NCBI GenBank assembly: GCA_026417115.1
Contig: JAOADW010000049.1
Coordinates: forward strand, 44,857-108,856
Direction: 5' to 3'
From: Rhodocyclaceae bacterium
Lineage (GTDB): Bacteria > Pseudomonadota > Gammaproteobacteria > Burkholderiales > Rhodocyclaceae
DNA length: 64,000 nt
The notes below the pieces were generated by a model that was not told the origin of the DNA, ran no database searches, and was given only the letters and a program-made list of their open reading frames with translations. The number at the start of each line of letters is the position of its first letter. The first letter of the stretch is position 1. Below are positions 29,601 through 38,129 of the stretch, in pieces. Position numbers and translations under genes: made by a program.

Positions 29601-29729
29601 GGCACGCGCGAGCTTGAAGGCACGCACCTCTGCCAGCGCGGGTGCGGGCGAGAAGCCCATCAGGGCAATGCTCGACCCCCCCATGCCAGCGGCGCATACC
29701 TTGAAGAACTGACGCCGCGTAAGTTGCAT
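26667..29729 (-). CDS. fdnG: Formate dehydrogenase catalytic (alpha) subunit, selenoprotein
   Basis: FdnG oxidises formate with a bis-MGD molybdenum (or tungsten) cofactor, a 4Fe-4S cluster and selenocysteine in the periplasm. The ORF track splits it into 29142-29765 and 26667-29129 at an in-frame UGA (29142-29144), but the frame continues through it as [21 protein letters not shown], the family's Sec site, so Sec is residue 196 of 1020. The N-terminus [10 protein letters not shown] is a twin-arginine signal, and CPYCSVSCG begins the Fe-S site. The start at 29729 has GAGGAGG upstream. A truncated product would form if Sec insertion failed. Confidence 0.97.
29104..29144 (-). promoter_or_regulatory. 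SECIS element and Sec UGA codon of fdnG
   Basis: UGA occupies 29142-29144. Starting about 14 nt downstream, GACC-AGUCU-GGCC forms a short stem (one A-C mismatch) with an AGUCU loop. This resembles the apical loop of the E. coli fdnG SECIS read by SelB. The stem is short and I could not compute its stability. Confidence 0.8.
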
Positions 29730-29784
29730 GAATCGACCTCCTCTTCTTTTTTCACCCAGAAACACTCTGGTGAGGCCTTCTCAA

Positions 29785-29799
29785 GCAAAAGGCAAGCCA
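29785..29799 (-). promoter_or_regulatory. Sigma-54 (-24/-12) promoter of fdnGHI
   Basis: TGGCTT-GCCTT-TTGC on the minus strand matches TGGCAC-N5-TTGC with the invariant GG and GC at the correct 10-nt spacing. Transcription would start near 29773, leaving a leader of about 44 nt before fdnG. The divergent gene encodes a sigma-54 activator, which supports it. An AT-rich segment (29811-29841) with an imperfect IHF-like site lies between promoter and operators. Confidence 0.72.
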
Positions 29800-29864
29800 C
29801 AAATCCTAACCACTTGTTTTTCAATGAATTCAAAAAATTTGAGCTGACAAACTGCGCATACGCT

Positions 29865-29912
29865 GAGACAATTTGACCCAAATATGAAAGAAAGACGAGA
29901 CAACTTGTCCCA
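29865..29912. promoter_or_regulatory. Repeated operator for the divergent activator (two GAGACAA-N-TTG sites)
   Basis: GAGACAATTTGACCCA (29865-29880) and GAGACAACTTGTCCCA (29897-29912) differ at two positions and are about 32 bp apart, near three helical turns. The second has a perfect GACAA-C-TTGTC palindrome. A further GACAA half-site occurs at 29846. Relative to the predicted fdnG start they lie near -100 and -130, where sigma-54 activators usually bind. The second site ends 12 bp before the activator ATG, so it may also control that gene. Confidence 0.65.
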
Positions 29913-29924
29913 CAGGAGACCTCA

Positions 29925-31295
29925 ATGGGCACCATGATGGAGGAAAACGCCGAGCCGTTGGCTTGGCCACGCAGCTCGATCCTCGTCGTCGATGACGAAG
30001 CCGGAATGCGAAGCTTTCTGACGCGCTCGCTTTCTTCCCGCTGCGCACATATCGAGGCGGTGGAGAGTGTCGCCGCCGCAGAACGCCTGATGCGACGATT
30101 CCGTTTCGACCTGTTGATCCTCGACATCAAGCTGCCCGACAAAACGGGCGTCGAATGGCTTGGCGAACTGCGTGACAAGGGGTTCGTCGGTGACGTCATC
30201 TTGATCACGGCCTATGCGGATCTGGATACTGCGATCCATGCATTGCGCGCCGGGGCTTCCGATTTCCTCCTCAAGCCGTTTCGGCTGCCGCAGCTGATCA
30301 ACGCCATTCAGCGCTGTCATGAGCGATCACGCCTCGCGCGTGAAAACTTCGTGCTGCGCCGCGAAGTCGGCGCACGAACCGAAGGGGTGGTGGAACTGAT
30401 CGGTGAATCCCAAACCATGCGCGAAGTGCGCGCGCTGATTCAGCGCCTTGCCCCCTTGCCCAGCACAGTCTTGATCACCGGTGAATCTGGCACCGGCAAG
30501 GAGGTGGCGGCACGCGCCCTCCATCGCATGAGCCCACGCGGCCATGGTCCCCTCGCCGGCCCCTTCGTACCGCTGAACTGTGCTGCCATCAGCCCCGAGC
30601 TGATGGAAAGCGAACTGTTCGGCCATGTGCGGGGGGCCTTCACAGGCGCCACTCAGAATCGCGATGGGCTGTTCTACTATGCCAATGGCGGCACTCTTTT
30701 CCTCGATGAAATCGCGGAATTGCCTTTACCGTTGCAAGCAAAACTTCTGCGCGTTCTCGAGGAGCGCAAGATTCGTCCCGTAGGTTCAGAACAGGAAATT
30801 CCCGTCGATGTGCGCATCGTCGCTGCCACCAATCGGCGTCTGGCCGACGAGGTGGCAGTCAGCCGCTTTCGACAAGATCTTTATTACCGCCTACAAGTCG
30901 TCGAAATCCATATGCCCGCCCTCCGCGAGCATGCAGCTGATATACCTTTGTTGGTCGATCATTTCAATCACAAACTGGCACAAGAACTCGGCGTCCCGCC
31001 CATGTCGATCAGTCACGAGGTGTTACGGCAGATGATGGCGGATTACGACTGGCCAGGCAACGTGCGCGAACTGAGGAACTGGGTAGAGCGCTCGTTGATC
31101 CTCGGTGAGCCACGGCTCGATTTTTTGCCGCACGCTGAAAAAAGCCGCGGGCACGACGCGTCCCTCGAAGAAATCGAACGCCGTCACATCGTCGAAACCT
31201 TGAAAGCAGTGGGCGGAAACAAATCCGAGGCGGCACGCCGACTCGGCATCTCTCGTAAAACGCTGGAACGCCGCTGCGCCGCCTGGGGACTTTAG
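29925..31295 (+). CDS. Sigma-54-dependent response regulator (NtrC family)
   Basis: The 456-residue regulator has a receiver domain (about 15-135) with phosphoacceptor Asp67 in [10 protein letters not shown]. An AAA+ sigma-54 activation domain follows, with Walker A GESGTGKE, the GAFTGA loop and Walker [11 protein letters not shown] Fis-type helix-turn-helix is at the C-terminus ([18 protein letters not shown]). It is divergent from fdnG, with operators and a sigma-54 promoter in between, and its stop overlaps the kinase start (TAGTG). GGAG lies upstream of the ATG at 29925. It should activate fdnGHI in response to the adjacent kinase; formate or oxygen-related input is a guess. Confidence 0.93.
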   Translation: MGTMMEENAEPLAWPRSSILVVDDEAGMRSFLTRSLSSRCAHIEAVESVAAAERLMRRFRFDLLILDIKLPDKTGVEWLGELRDKGFVGDVILITAYADLDTAIHALRAGASDFLLKPFRLPQLINAIQRCHERSRLARENFVLRREVGARTEGVVELIGESQTMREVRALIQRLAPLPSTVLITGESGTGKEVAARALHRMSPRGHGPLAGPFVPLNCAAISPELMESELFGHVRGAFTGATQNRDGLFYYANGGTLFLDEIAELPLPLQAKLLRVLEERKIRPVGSEQEIPVDVRIVAATNRRLADEVAVSRFRQDLYYRLQVVEIHMPALREHAADIPLLVDHFNHKLAQELGVPPMSISHEVLRQMMADYDWPGNVRELRNWVERSLILGEPRLDFLPHAEKSRGHDASLEEIERRHIVETLKAVGGNKSEAARRLGISRKTLERRCAAWGL

Positions 31296-33316
31296 TGTTG
31301 GCGCCTCTGTCTAGATCCGTACGCGCCAAGCTATTGCTCCTGGCCTTGGCGCCGATGTTGATCCTTCTCCCAATCTTGATCGCCCTGCTCGTCGTCTGGG
31401 GTGGCGATGCCTATCATCGCCTGTTGATCTATAAAGTGCGCAGCGACCTCGCCGTCGCCAAAGGGTATTTCGAGCGCGTGATGGAGAGCGTCGGCCAGGG
31501 GGTTGCGACCCAAGCAGCCTCACAACGTTTTGCAAGCGCCTTGGCCAATCGTGATTCGCGCCAGGTCGACGCATTCTTACGGGCCGCGCGCGATGCGCTG
31601 CAAATCGACTTTCTGCATTTCATCGGCGAAGACGGCCGGATTCTGGCCACGAGCTCTGCCCAGCGAGCCGGTGTTCCCGCCGAGCCGCAAACGGTGATAC
31701 GGCTTGCCCTCCAGGAAAAGCGCAATATCACCGCCCTGGCCGTCTATTCCGCCCAGGAGCTCGCCGCGATCGAGCCTGCTCTCGCCGCCCGCGCCTATAT
31801 CCCTCTTTTGCCCACGGCGAATGCGATGCCCACAGAGCGCACCGAAGAAAACCGCGGCTTGGTCATCCTTTCCGCCGCTCTCGTCGAAGATTCGCGTGGT
31901 CGCTTCCTTGGTCTCTTGGTTGGCGGCAGGTTGCTCAACCGCGACCTCGCCTTCGTCGACACGCTCAATGAGATCATCTATCCCGAGGGGTCGTTGCCTT
32001 TTGGAGGGCATGGCACGGCCACCCTTTTTCTTGACGATGTCCGCATCGCCACGAATGTTCGATTGTTCGCAGACGAGCGTGCGATCGGTACGCGCGTTTC
32101 TCAGGCCGTGCGCGAAGCAGTGCTCGAACGTGGCGAAACATGGCTCGATCGGGCATTCGTCGTCAACAATTGGTATGTCTCGGCCTACTTTCCTCTCTTG
32201 GATGCCAATGGCAAGCGCATCGGAATGCTTTACGTCGGCTATCTCGAAGGACCGTTTGCTGCCATGAAGCGGTGGGCGCTTGGGGGCATCGCTGCACTCT
32301 TCGTGCTCGCCGCGCTGTTTGCCACGCTCCTTTCGATTCGTTGGGCGAGAAAGGTTTTCGCTCCGCTCGAGAGAATGGATGCCACCATGCAAGCAATCGA
32401 AAACGGCCAGGTCTCCGCGCGCGTTGGGGATATTGCCAGCCAAGACGAGATCGGGCGGCTCGCCCATCATTTCGATCGCCTGCTTGACCGCCTGCAGTCA
32501 CAGCAAGACGAACTGAGACGCTGGGGAGAAGCGCTCGATGCCAAGGTCGCAGAACGCACCGCTGAACTGGAACGCGCTTATGCCGAGTTGCGGGCAACCC
32601 AGCGCCAGCTCGTCATGAGCGAAAAACTGGCAGCCATCGGCGAGCTCACGGCTGGGGTCGCTCATGAAATCAATAACCCGATTGCCGTGATTCAAGGCAA
32701 CCTCGATCTGATTCGGGAAGTCCTCGCTTCACAGGCCGCGCCGATCTCGGGCGAGCTGAGGCTGATCGATGCGCAGATCGAACGCATCCGGCTAATCGTC
32801 ACCAAGCTCTTACAGTTCGCGAGGCCTGCCGAATTCGCGGGCTACATTGAAGACGTCTCGCCATGCGAGCTATTTTCCGATTGTCTCGTCTTGGTCGGCC
32901 ACCTGCTCAAGCGAGGCAATATCGTCGTCACGCAAAGGATCGAAACCACTCGGTGCGCCGCCATCAATCGCAATGAGTTGCAACAAGTATTGATCAACCT
33001 CTTGGTCAACGCCATCCAGGCTCTCGGTGATCGTGGAGGACACGTGACGCTCGTCGCTCGCGACTGGAACGATGGAGACGTTGCCCAAGGAATCGTCATC
33101 GACGTGGCCGATGATGGCCCCGGCATTCCGCCGCAACATCTCGACCGTATCTTCGATCCTTTCTTCAGCACGAAAGGAACGGGAGGAACCGGCTTGGGCC
33201 TTTCGGTAAGCTTCGGGCTCGTCGAGCGCTATGGCGGCAAGATCACGGTCGACAGCACAGTGGGCAAAGGCGCCGTGTTTCACGTCTGGTTGCCCAGCGA
33301 GGCGCCTTCCTGTTAG
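31295..33316 (+). CDS. Cache-domain sensor histidine kinase
   Basis: The 673-residue membrane kinase has an N-terminal transmembrane helix (LLLLALAPMLILLPI) and a large periplasmic region (about 45-325) resembling a double Cache sensor. The characteristic GTATLFLDDVRIATN precedes the second transmembrane segment. HAMP (about 350-400), a coiled coil, HisKA with phosphoacceptor in AGVAHEINNP, and HATPase with DDGPGIP and GTGLGLSV follow. The start is GTG overlapping the regulator stop. Cache domains often bind small organic anions, so a carboxylate such as formate is a reasonable but unproven ligand. It ends 5 bp before lipA (convergent). Confidence 0.92.
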   Translation: MLAPLSRSVRAKLLLLALAPMLILLPILIALLVVWGGDAYHRLLIYKVRSDLAVAKGYFERVMESVGQGVATQAASQRFASALANRDSRQVDAFLRAARDALQIDFLHFIGEDGRILATSSAQRAGVPAEPQTVIRLALQEKRNITALAVYSAQELAAIEPALAARAYIPLLPTANAMPTERTEENRGLVILSAALVEDSRGRFLGLLVGGRLLNRDLAFVDTLNEIIYPEGSLPFGGHGTATLFLDDVRIATNVRLFADERAIGTRVSQAVREAVLERGETWLDRAFVVNNWYVSAYFPLLDANGKRIGMLYVGYLEGPFAAMKRWALGGIAALFVLAALFATLLSIRWARKVFAPLERMDATMQAIENGQVSARVGDIASQDEIGRLAHHFDRLLDRLQSQQDELRRWGEALDAKVAERTAELERAYAELRATQRQLVMSEKLAAIGELTAGVAHEINNPIAVIQGNLDLIREVLASQAAPISGELRLIDAQIERIRLIVTKLLQFARPAEFAGYIEDVSPCELFSDCLVLVGHLLKRGNIVVTQRIETTRCAAINRNELQQVLINLLVNAIQALGDRGGHVTLVARDWNDGDVAQGIVIDVADDGPGIPPQHLDRIFDPFFSTKGTGGTGLGLSVSFGLVERYGGKITVDSTVGKGAVFHVWLPSEAPSC

Positions 33317-33321
33317 AGTGC

Positions 33322-34257
33322 TCAAACCATGCCGCTTTCCTGCGCCAGGCGATCGGCATGATAGGACGAACGCACGAGCGGCGCGCTCGCCACATTGACG
33401 AAGCCGAGCGCGCGCGCTGCTTCCGCATAGATTTCGAAGACGTCGGGCGCGACATAGCGCGCCACCGGCAAGTGATGAGCGGAAGGCGCGAGGTACTGGC
33501 CTATCGTGAGCATGTCGACGCCATGCGCGCGCAAATCGCGCATGACGTCCAGAATTTCCTCATCGCGTTCGCCCAAACCCACCATGAGGCCGGATTTGGT
33601 CGGCACTTGGGGGGCAAGGCGCTTGAATTCGGCAAGCAGCCTCAACGAATGGGCATAATCGGCGCCAGGCCGTACCTGCTTGTAGAGGCGCGGGACGGTC
33701 TCGAGGTTGTGGTTCATCACGTCGGGAGGGTCGGCAGCGAGGATCGCCAGCGCCACGTCGAGTCGGCCACGAAAATCCGGCGTCAGGATCTCGATTTTCG
33801 TCGCCGGTGCCATCTTCCGGATCGCGCGTATGCAGGCAGCGAATTGTGCGGCGCCGCCATCCTTGAGATCGTCGCGATCTACGCTGGTGATGACGACATA
33901 GCGGAGCCCAAGTTCAGCGACGGTGTGCGCCAGGCGCTCTGGCTCTGCAGCATCGGGCGGCGCGGGCCGTCCGTGGCCGACATCGCAAAAAGGACAACGG
34001 CGTGTGCAGAGGTCGCCCAGGATCATGAAGCTTGCGGTGCCGTGGCCGAAGCATTCGCCGATGTTGGGGCAGGTCGCCTCCTCGCAGACCGTATGCAGGC
34101 CCTGCGCGCGCAAAAGCCGCTTCATCTCGCCAAAGCGCCCTGCGGAATGCACGGCCTTGACGCGTAGCCAGGATGGTTTCGACAAAGGCGTCGCCACCGG
34201 CACGACTTTGATAGGGATCCTTGACGTTTTGGCTTCGCCTTTCTGTTTGACGGTCAT
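33322..34257 (-). CDS. lipA: Lipoyl synthase
   Basis: LipA inserts two sulfur atoms into protein-bound octanoyl groups. The 311-residue radical SAM enzyme has the auxiliary cluster [12 protein letters not shown], the SAM cluster [10 protein letters not shown] and the typical [15 protein letters not shown] block. The C-terminal SSYHAD holds the family serine. I start at 34257, overlapping lipB (ATGA), rather than at the track's 34329 which would run deep into lipB. With LipB it can modify the lipoyl carrier encoded at 20.3 kb as well as 2-oxoacid dehydrogenases. Confidence 0.97.
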   Translation of the reverse strand: MTVKQKGEAKTSRIPIKVVPVATPLSKPSWLRVKAVHSAGRFGEMKRLLRAQGLHTVCEEATCPNIGECFGHGTASFMILGDLCTRRCPFCDVGHGRPAPPDAAEPERLAHTVAELGLRYVVITSVDRDDLKDGGAAQFAACIRAIRKMAPATKIEILTPDFRGRLDVALAILAADPPDVMNHNLETVPRLYKQVRPGADYAHSLRLLAEFKRLAPQVPTKSGLMVGLGERDEEILDVMRDLRAHGVDMLTIGQYLAPSAHHLPVARYVAPDVFEIYAEAARALGFVNVASAPLVRSSYHADRLAQESGMV

Positions 34258-34877
34258 AGCAGATCCTCGAGGCATCCGATCAGTCCTCTGGCGACATCCT
34301 CGAGGTTTGCATGGGGCGCAAGCGCGCACAGCTGGGTGACTTGCATGCCCTCGTAGCCACAGGGATTGATCGCAGCAAACGGAGAAAGATCCATGTCGAC
34401 GTTGAGCGACAGGCCATGATAGCAGCAGCCGTTGCGCACCCTAAGCCCTAGGGCGGCAATCTTTTTGCCGCCGACATAGACGCCAGGAGCGCCGTGGATG
34501 CGCTCGCCAGCAACGCCATATGCCGCCAGGAGACGGATGGCCGCCTCTTCGAGCCGATGGACGAGGCCTTTGACGGTCAGGCCGCGACGACGGAGATCGA
34601 GCAAAACATAGGCAATGAGCTGGCCTGGACCATGATAGGTGATCTGGCCGCCGCGGTCCGTATGGACCAAAGGCACGCCAATGTCATAACGTCGATGCTC
34701 GGGTTTGCCCGCAAGCCCCAGCGTGAAGATGGGAGGGTGTTCGCAAAGCCAGATTTCGTCATGCGTCGCGCCATCCCGAGCCGCGGTAAACGCCCGCATC
34801 GCTTCCCATGCGGCCCGATAGTCGACAAGGCCAAGGTTTTTGACGCACAGAGGGGGACGGCCGTCGCGGGCGCTCAC
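34254..34877 (-). CDS. lipB: Octanoyl-[ACP]:protein transferase
   Basis: LipB transfers octanoate from acyl-carrier protein to lipoyl domains. The 207-residue protein contains [13 protein letters not shown], the K-I-A-A-L-G-L motif with the family lysine, and [13 protein letters not shown] carrying the acyl cysteine. GTG start at 34877 overlaps the ybeD stop (GTGA); lipA overlaps its stop. The order ybeD-lipB-lipA is the standard lipoate synthesis cluster of beta- and gammaproteobacteria. Confidence 0.96.
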   Translation of the reverse strand: MSARDGRPPLCVKNLGLVDYRAAWEAMRAFTAARDGATHDEIWLCEHPPIFTLGLAGKPEHRRYDIGVPLVHTDRGGQITYHGPGQLIAYVLLDLRRRGLTVKGLVHRLEEAAIRLLAAYGVAGERIHGAPGVYVGGKKIAALGLRVRNGCCYHGLSLNVDMDLSPFAAINPCGYEGMQVTQLCALAPHANLEDVARGLIGCLEDLL

Positions 34878-35140
34878 AGAACGACCTTCACCCAGGGATG
34901 CGCGACGAGCTCACGATAGAGCGCATCGAGCTGTGCGTGCGACTGCGCACGAATCGAGCAGGTAACCGAGAGATACCGTCCCCGTGCGGAAGCGCGCATC
35001 GTCACCGTCGCGGCATCGAAATCCGGCGCATATTTTTTCACGATGGCGACGATGGTTTGGGCAAAATCGTCACGTCGCTCCCCCAATACCTTGATGGGGA
35101 AATCACAGGGGAATGCGAGCAAGGTTTCGCGCTCAGCCAC
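34874..35140 (-). CDS. ybeD: YbeD/DUF493 family protein
   Basis: This 88-residue protein has the DUF493 pattern [13 protein letters not shown]... [14 protein letters not shown] and ends in VKVVL, an ACT-like ferredoxin fold. The family always accompanies lipB but its function is unproven. The track ORF runs to 35335, but most of that is dat in another frame; the GTG at 35140 gives the family's normal length, overlaps the dat stop and has AGGA upstream. Confidence 0.9.
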   Translation of the reverse strand: MAERETLLAFPCDFPIKVLGERRDDFAQTIVAIVKKYAPDFDAATVTMRASARGRYLSVTCSIRAQSHAQLDALYRELVAHPWVKVVL

Positions 35141-35987
35141 GGCGTGCGCTTTCCTTGAATGCCTGATACCAGCGATACATCGCGCGGTAATATGGCCCAG
35201 GCGCGCCCGCGCCGATTTGGCGGCCATCGAGCTCGACGACCGCCAACACCTCCTTGGTCGAAGAAGTAAGCCAGATTTCATCGGCGGCAAAAACTTCCTC
35301 GACGAAGATGTCGCGCACCACGACAGGAAGGCCATGGCGCTGCGCCAACTCGAGCACGACGTCGTATGTGATGCCCGAGAGCATCAGGTGATTTTTCTGA
35401 GGGGCGTGGAGCACGCCCTGCTTGACCACCAGGACGTTGGCGGCGGCGCCTTCGGTCAAGACGCCGTCGCGGAAAAGCACCGTCTCGGCGCAGCCGGCGT
35501 CGACGGCCATTTGCCGCAACAGACAATTCGCAAGCAGCGAGGTCGCTTTGATGTGACACCTGAGCCAACGATAGTCGGGAGCCGTGATCGCCGCGACGCC
35601 ATTTTCCACCTGTTCTGGCGGCGGCGGGCTCAACGCTTCGGCGAGCGCGAAGACAGTCGGGCGCGCCTCTTTGGGAAACGCATGGTTGCGCACCGCCATC
35701 GGACCGCGCGTGATTTGCAGGTAGAGCGACTGATCTTCCCATTCGGCCTCGCCGACGAGGCGAGCGACGACGGCGCGCCAGCCCGCCTCATCCAAAGGCG
35801 AGGAGAGCCGAATGGCCGCAAGGCTCTTTTGGAGGCGCGCCAGATGCTCCTCGAGGCGAAAAGGGCGCCGTCCATAGACCGGAATCACTTCATAGACGCC
35901 ATCGCCAAACAGGAAACCGCGATCCATGGGCGAGACGCGCGCCGCCGCAAGCGGCAGAAATTCTCCATTGAGATAACAAAGCGCCAT
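35133..35987 (-). CDS. dat: D-amino acid (D-alanine) aminotransferase
   Basis: This 284-residue fold-type IV PLP enzyme exchanges amino groups between D-alanine and 2-oxo acids. MDRGFLFGDGVYEVIPVYG matches the family start (shown from MDRGF), the PLP lysine is in CHIKATSLLANCL, and the SGITYDVVLELA block follows. It sits beside dacA and the wall cluster, which supports a D-amino-acid role, although an IlvE-like L-branched-chain function cannot be excluded. The gene lies between ybeD (overlap 8 nt) and dacA (9-nt gap). Confidence 0.88.
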   Translation of the reverse strand: MALCYLNGEFLPLAAARVSPMDRGFLFGDGVYEVIPVYGRRPFRLEEHLARLQKSLAAIRLSSPLDEAGWRAVVARLVGEAEWEDQSLYLQITRGPMAVRNHAFPKEARPTVFALAEALSPPPPEQVENGVAAITAPDYRWLRCHIKATSLLANCLLRQMAVDAGCAETVLFRDGVLTEGAAANVLVVKQGVLHAPQKNHLMLSGITYDVVLELAQRHGLPVVVRDIFVEEVFAADEIWLTSSTKEVLAVVELDGRQIGAGAPGPYYRAMYRWYQAFKESARRG

Positions 35988-35996
35988 CTTGAGTCC

Positions 35997-37142
35997 TCAC
36001 TGTAGCCAAAGCTTGAGGGTATCCCATGCGCGCTTGAAGAAGCCGGCCACGGGCACGTCGGCGAGCGCGACCAGCGGAAATTCGCCGAGCGGCGCGCCAT
36101 CCACGGCGAGCTTCAGCGTCGCGACGACCTCGCCCTTTTGCACCGGCGCCAGCAGAGGCTCGCGCGCGCTCACCGTCGCCGAGAGGCGTTCCGGATTATT
36201 GAGCGCCTCGCGCGGAATGGACAACACGAGATCGTCGAGAACGCCCACGCGCAGGCGGCTGTCCTTGCCCTTGAAAACAGAGAGCTCGGCGATCGTCTGG
36301 CCTTTCTCGTAGAGCCTGGCCGCGGCATAGGCGCGCAGGCCATAATGCAGCAGCCGCGTCGTCTCTTGCACGCGCGCCGCATCGGAGGCCGCGCCCAAGA
36401 CGATGGCCGTCAGCCGCCTTGCGCCATCATAACGCGAAGCGATCAGACAGTAGCCCGCCGTTTCGGTGTGTCCCGTCTTTACCCCGTCGACGGCGGGATC
36501 CAGCCAGAGCAGGCGATTGCGATTCGGTTGTTTGATCTTGTTCCACGTGTATTCCTTCACCGCATAGCGTTTGTAATCCTCGGGGAAATCGCGGATCAGG
36601 GCCGTCGTGAGCTTGGCGAGATCGGCCGCCGTGGTGTAATGCGCAGGATCGGGCAGGCCCGTGGCGTTGGCGAAATTCGTCTGGGTCATGCCAAGGCGCC
36701 GTGCTTCGGCGTTCATCAGCGCAACGAAGGCCTCCTCGCTGCCTGCCACGGCTTCTGCGAGCGCGATCGTCGCATCGTTGCCAGACTGGATCACCATGCC
36801 CGAGATCAACTCATCGATGGTCACGCGCTGATCGGGCGCGATGAACATGCGCGAGCCGGGTGCGCGCCAGGCCTTTTCCGAAACCGGCGCCACCTGGTCC
36901 CGGCGAATGCGCCCCTCGCGCAAGGCAGCCGAGACGACGTAGGAGGTCATGATTTTCGTCAAGGAAGCAGGCTCGATGCGCATATCTTGAGCTTGCGCGG
37001 CCAAGACTTGTCCTGTCGCATGATCGATCAGCAGCCAGGCGCGTGCGGAAAGCTGAGGCGGCGGCTCCGCCGCAAACGCCGCGAGTGCGCACCACAACGA
37101 AATGAGCCAGGGCAGACGTCGAACGATCGATGTATTTTTCAT
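35997..37142 (-). CDS. dacA: D-alanyl-D-alanine carboxypeptidase (PBP5/6 type)
   Basis: This 381-residue peptidase trims the terminal D-alanine of peptidoglycan stem peptides. A signal peptide (MKNTSIVRRLPWLISLWCALAAFA) precedes the penicillin-binding fold with SLTK (SxxK), QSGND (SxN) and VKTGHTETAGY (KTG). The C-terminal PBP5-like beta domain and amphipathic helix (FFKRAWDTLKLW) attach it to the inner membrane. The released D-alanine fits the adjacent dat gene. It is 20 nt downstream of rlpA, in the rodA-mrdA block. Confidence 0.93.
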   Translation of the reverse strand: MKNTSIVRRLPWLISLWCALAAFAAEPPPQLSARAWLLIDHATGQVLAAQAQDMRIEPASLTKIMTSYVVSAALREGRIRRDQVAPVSEKAWRAPGSRMFIAPDQRVTIDELISGMVIQSGNDATIALAEAVAGSEEAFVALMNAEARRLGMTQTNFANATGLPDPAHYTTAADLAKLTTALIRDFPEDYKRYAVKEYTWNKIKQPNRNRLLWLDPAVDGVKTGHTETAGYCLIASRYDGARRLTAIVLGAASDAARVQETTRLLHYGLRAYAAARLYEKGQTIAELSVFKGKDSRLRVGVLDDLVLSIPREALNNPERLSATVSAREPLLAPVQKGEVVATLKLAVDGAPLGEFPLVALADVPVAGFFKRAWDTLKLWLQ

Positions 37143-37163
37143 AGGCTTGTCCCCATTTGTCCT

Positions 37164-38129
37164 TCAGCGCACGACGACGCTTTCGAGGGCGAAAGCGTTC
37201 TTCAGGGTTTCCGCCACGGCGCGCGCCTCACGGGCGTCGCGCCACGGCCCGAGCTGAAGTTTGTAGAGATTGGCGCTCGCACGTATCGACAATTTCTCTC
37301 CCATGTCTCCTAGGGCGAGAATCAATTTCGCACGCAGGGCCTCGGCATTTTCGCGGCTGCTGAAGGCGCCGAGCTGCAGCCAATGCGCGTCGCCCTCGAT
37401 GCGGTCCTCGATCGTCGCAGGCGCGGTTTCAGGGGCGGCACCGGCGCGGCCATTCGTCGCCGCCGCCAAGGGGGGCGTCGGCGCCCCGGCGGGAAACACC
37501 CGTTCGACGATGACCTTGCCGCTGCCCTGCTCGAGCAAACCCAGTTTCCATGCCGCCACATAGGATAAATCGATCAAGCGCTCATGGAGGAAAGGGCCGC
37601 GATCATTGATGCGCACCACGATCGATCGACCGTTGGTGGGGTTGGTGACGCGTGCGTAAGAAGGGATCGGCAGCGTCGGATGCGCCGCGGTCATCGCGAA
37701 CATGTCATAGCGCTCGCCGCTCGAGGTCGGCTGACCGTGGTAACGGCGGCCATACCAGCTGGCAATCCCTTCCGCACGGTAGGAGGCATCCGCCGCCAAC
37801 GGTCGATATTCCCGGCCAAACACCGAGTAAGGGCGATTGGCGAAGCGATGCAGCGGCTCGACCCGCGGTATTGCGTCGGGAATGGTAGAGAGATCGAGCG
37901 TAGGGTCGAGGGGGCCATCGTCGAGATAATAGCCGCCTTTCCTGGGCAGGTTCACCGGCGCCGCAGGAGGCAAAGAGGCTACCGTGGCAGCAGCCGTTTC
38001 GAGGGCGCTCGTTTCGGCCGCCGGTCGGGGCGGTTGCACGCTACAGGCGAGAAGCAGGAAGGATGCGCCGAAGGCGAAGGGATGGCGCCATTTCCCTCCA
38101 CAATCGGAAGAAGGGCTGCAAGGGTTCAT
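37164..38129 (-). CDS. rlpA: RlpA family septal-ring lytic transglycosylase, lipoprotein
   Basis: The 321-residue lipoprotein (lipobox LLLACS) has the double-psi barrel RlpA domain. ASWYGRRYHGQPTSSGERYD contains the catalytic-type residues (quoted to 20 letters), and INDRGPF is the signature aspartate motif. The C-terminus is a SPOR domain (WLQLGAFSS... LQLGPW) that binds denuded glycan strands at the septum. I start at 38129, overlapping the rodA stop (ATGA). It belongs to the mrdA-rodA-rlpA run. Confidence 0.93.
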   Translation of the reverse strand: MNPCSPSSDCGGKWRHPFAFGASFLLLACSVQPPRPAAETSALETAAATVASLPPAAPVNLPRKGGYYLDDGPLDPTLDLSTIPDAIPRVEPLHRFANRPYSVFGREYRPLAADASYRAEGIASWYGRRYHGQPTSSGERYDMFAMTAAHPTLPIPSYARVTNPTNGRSIVVRINDRGPFLHERLIDLSYVAAWKLGLLEQGSGKVIVERVFPAGAPTPPLAAATNGRAGAAPETAPATIEDRIEGDAHWLQLGAFSSRENAEALRAKLILALGDMGEKLSIRASANLYKLQLGPWRDAREARAVAETLKNAFALESVVVR

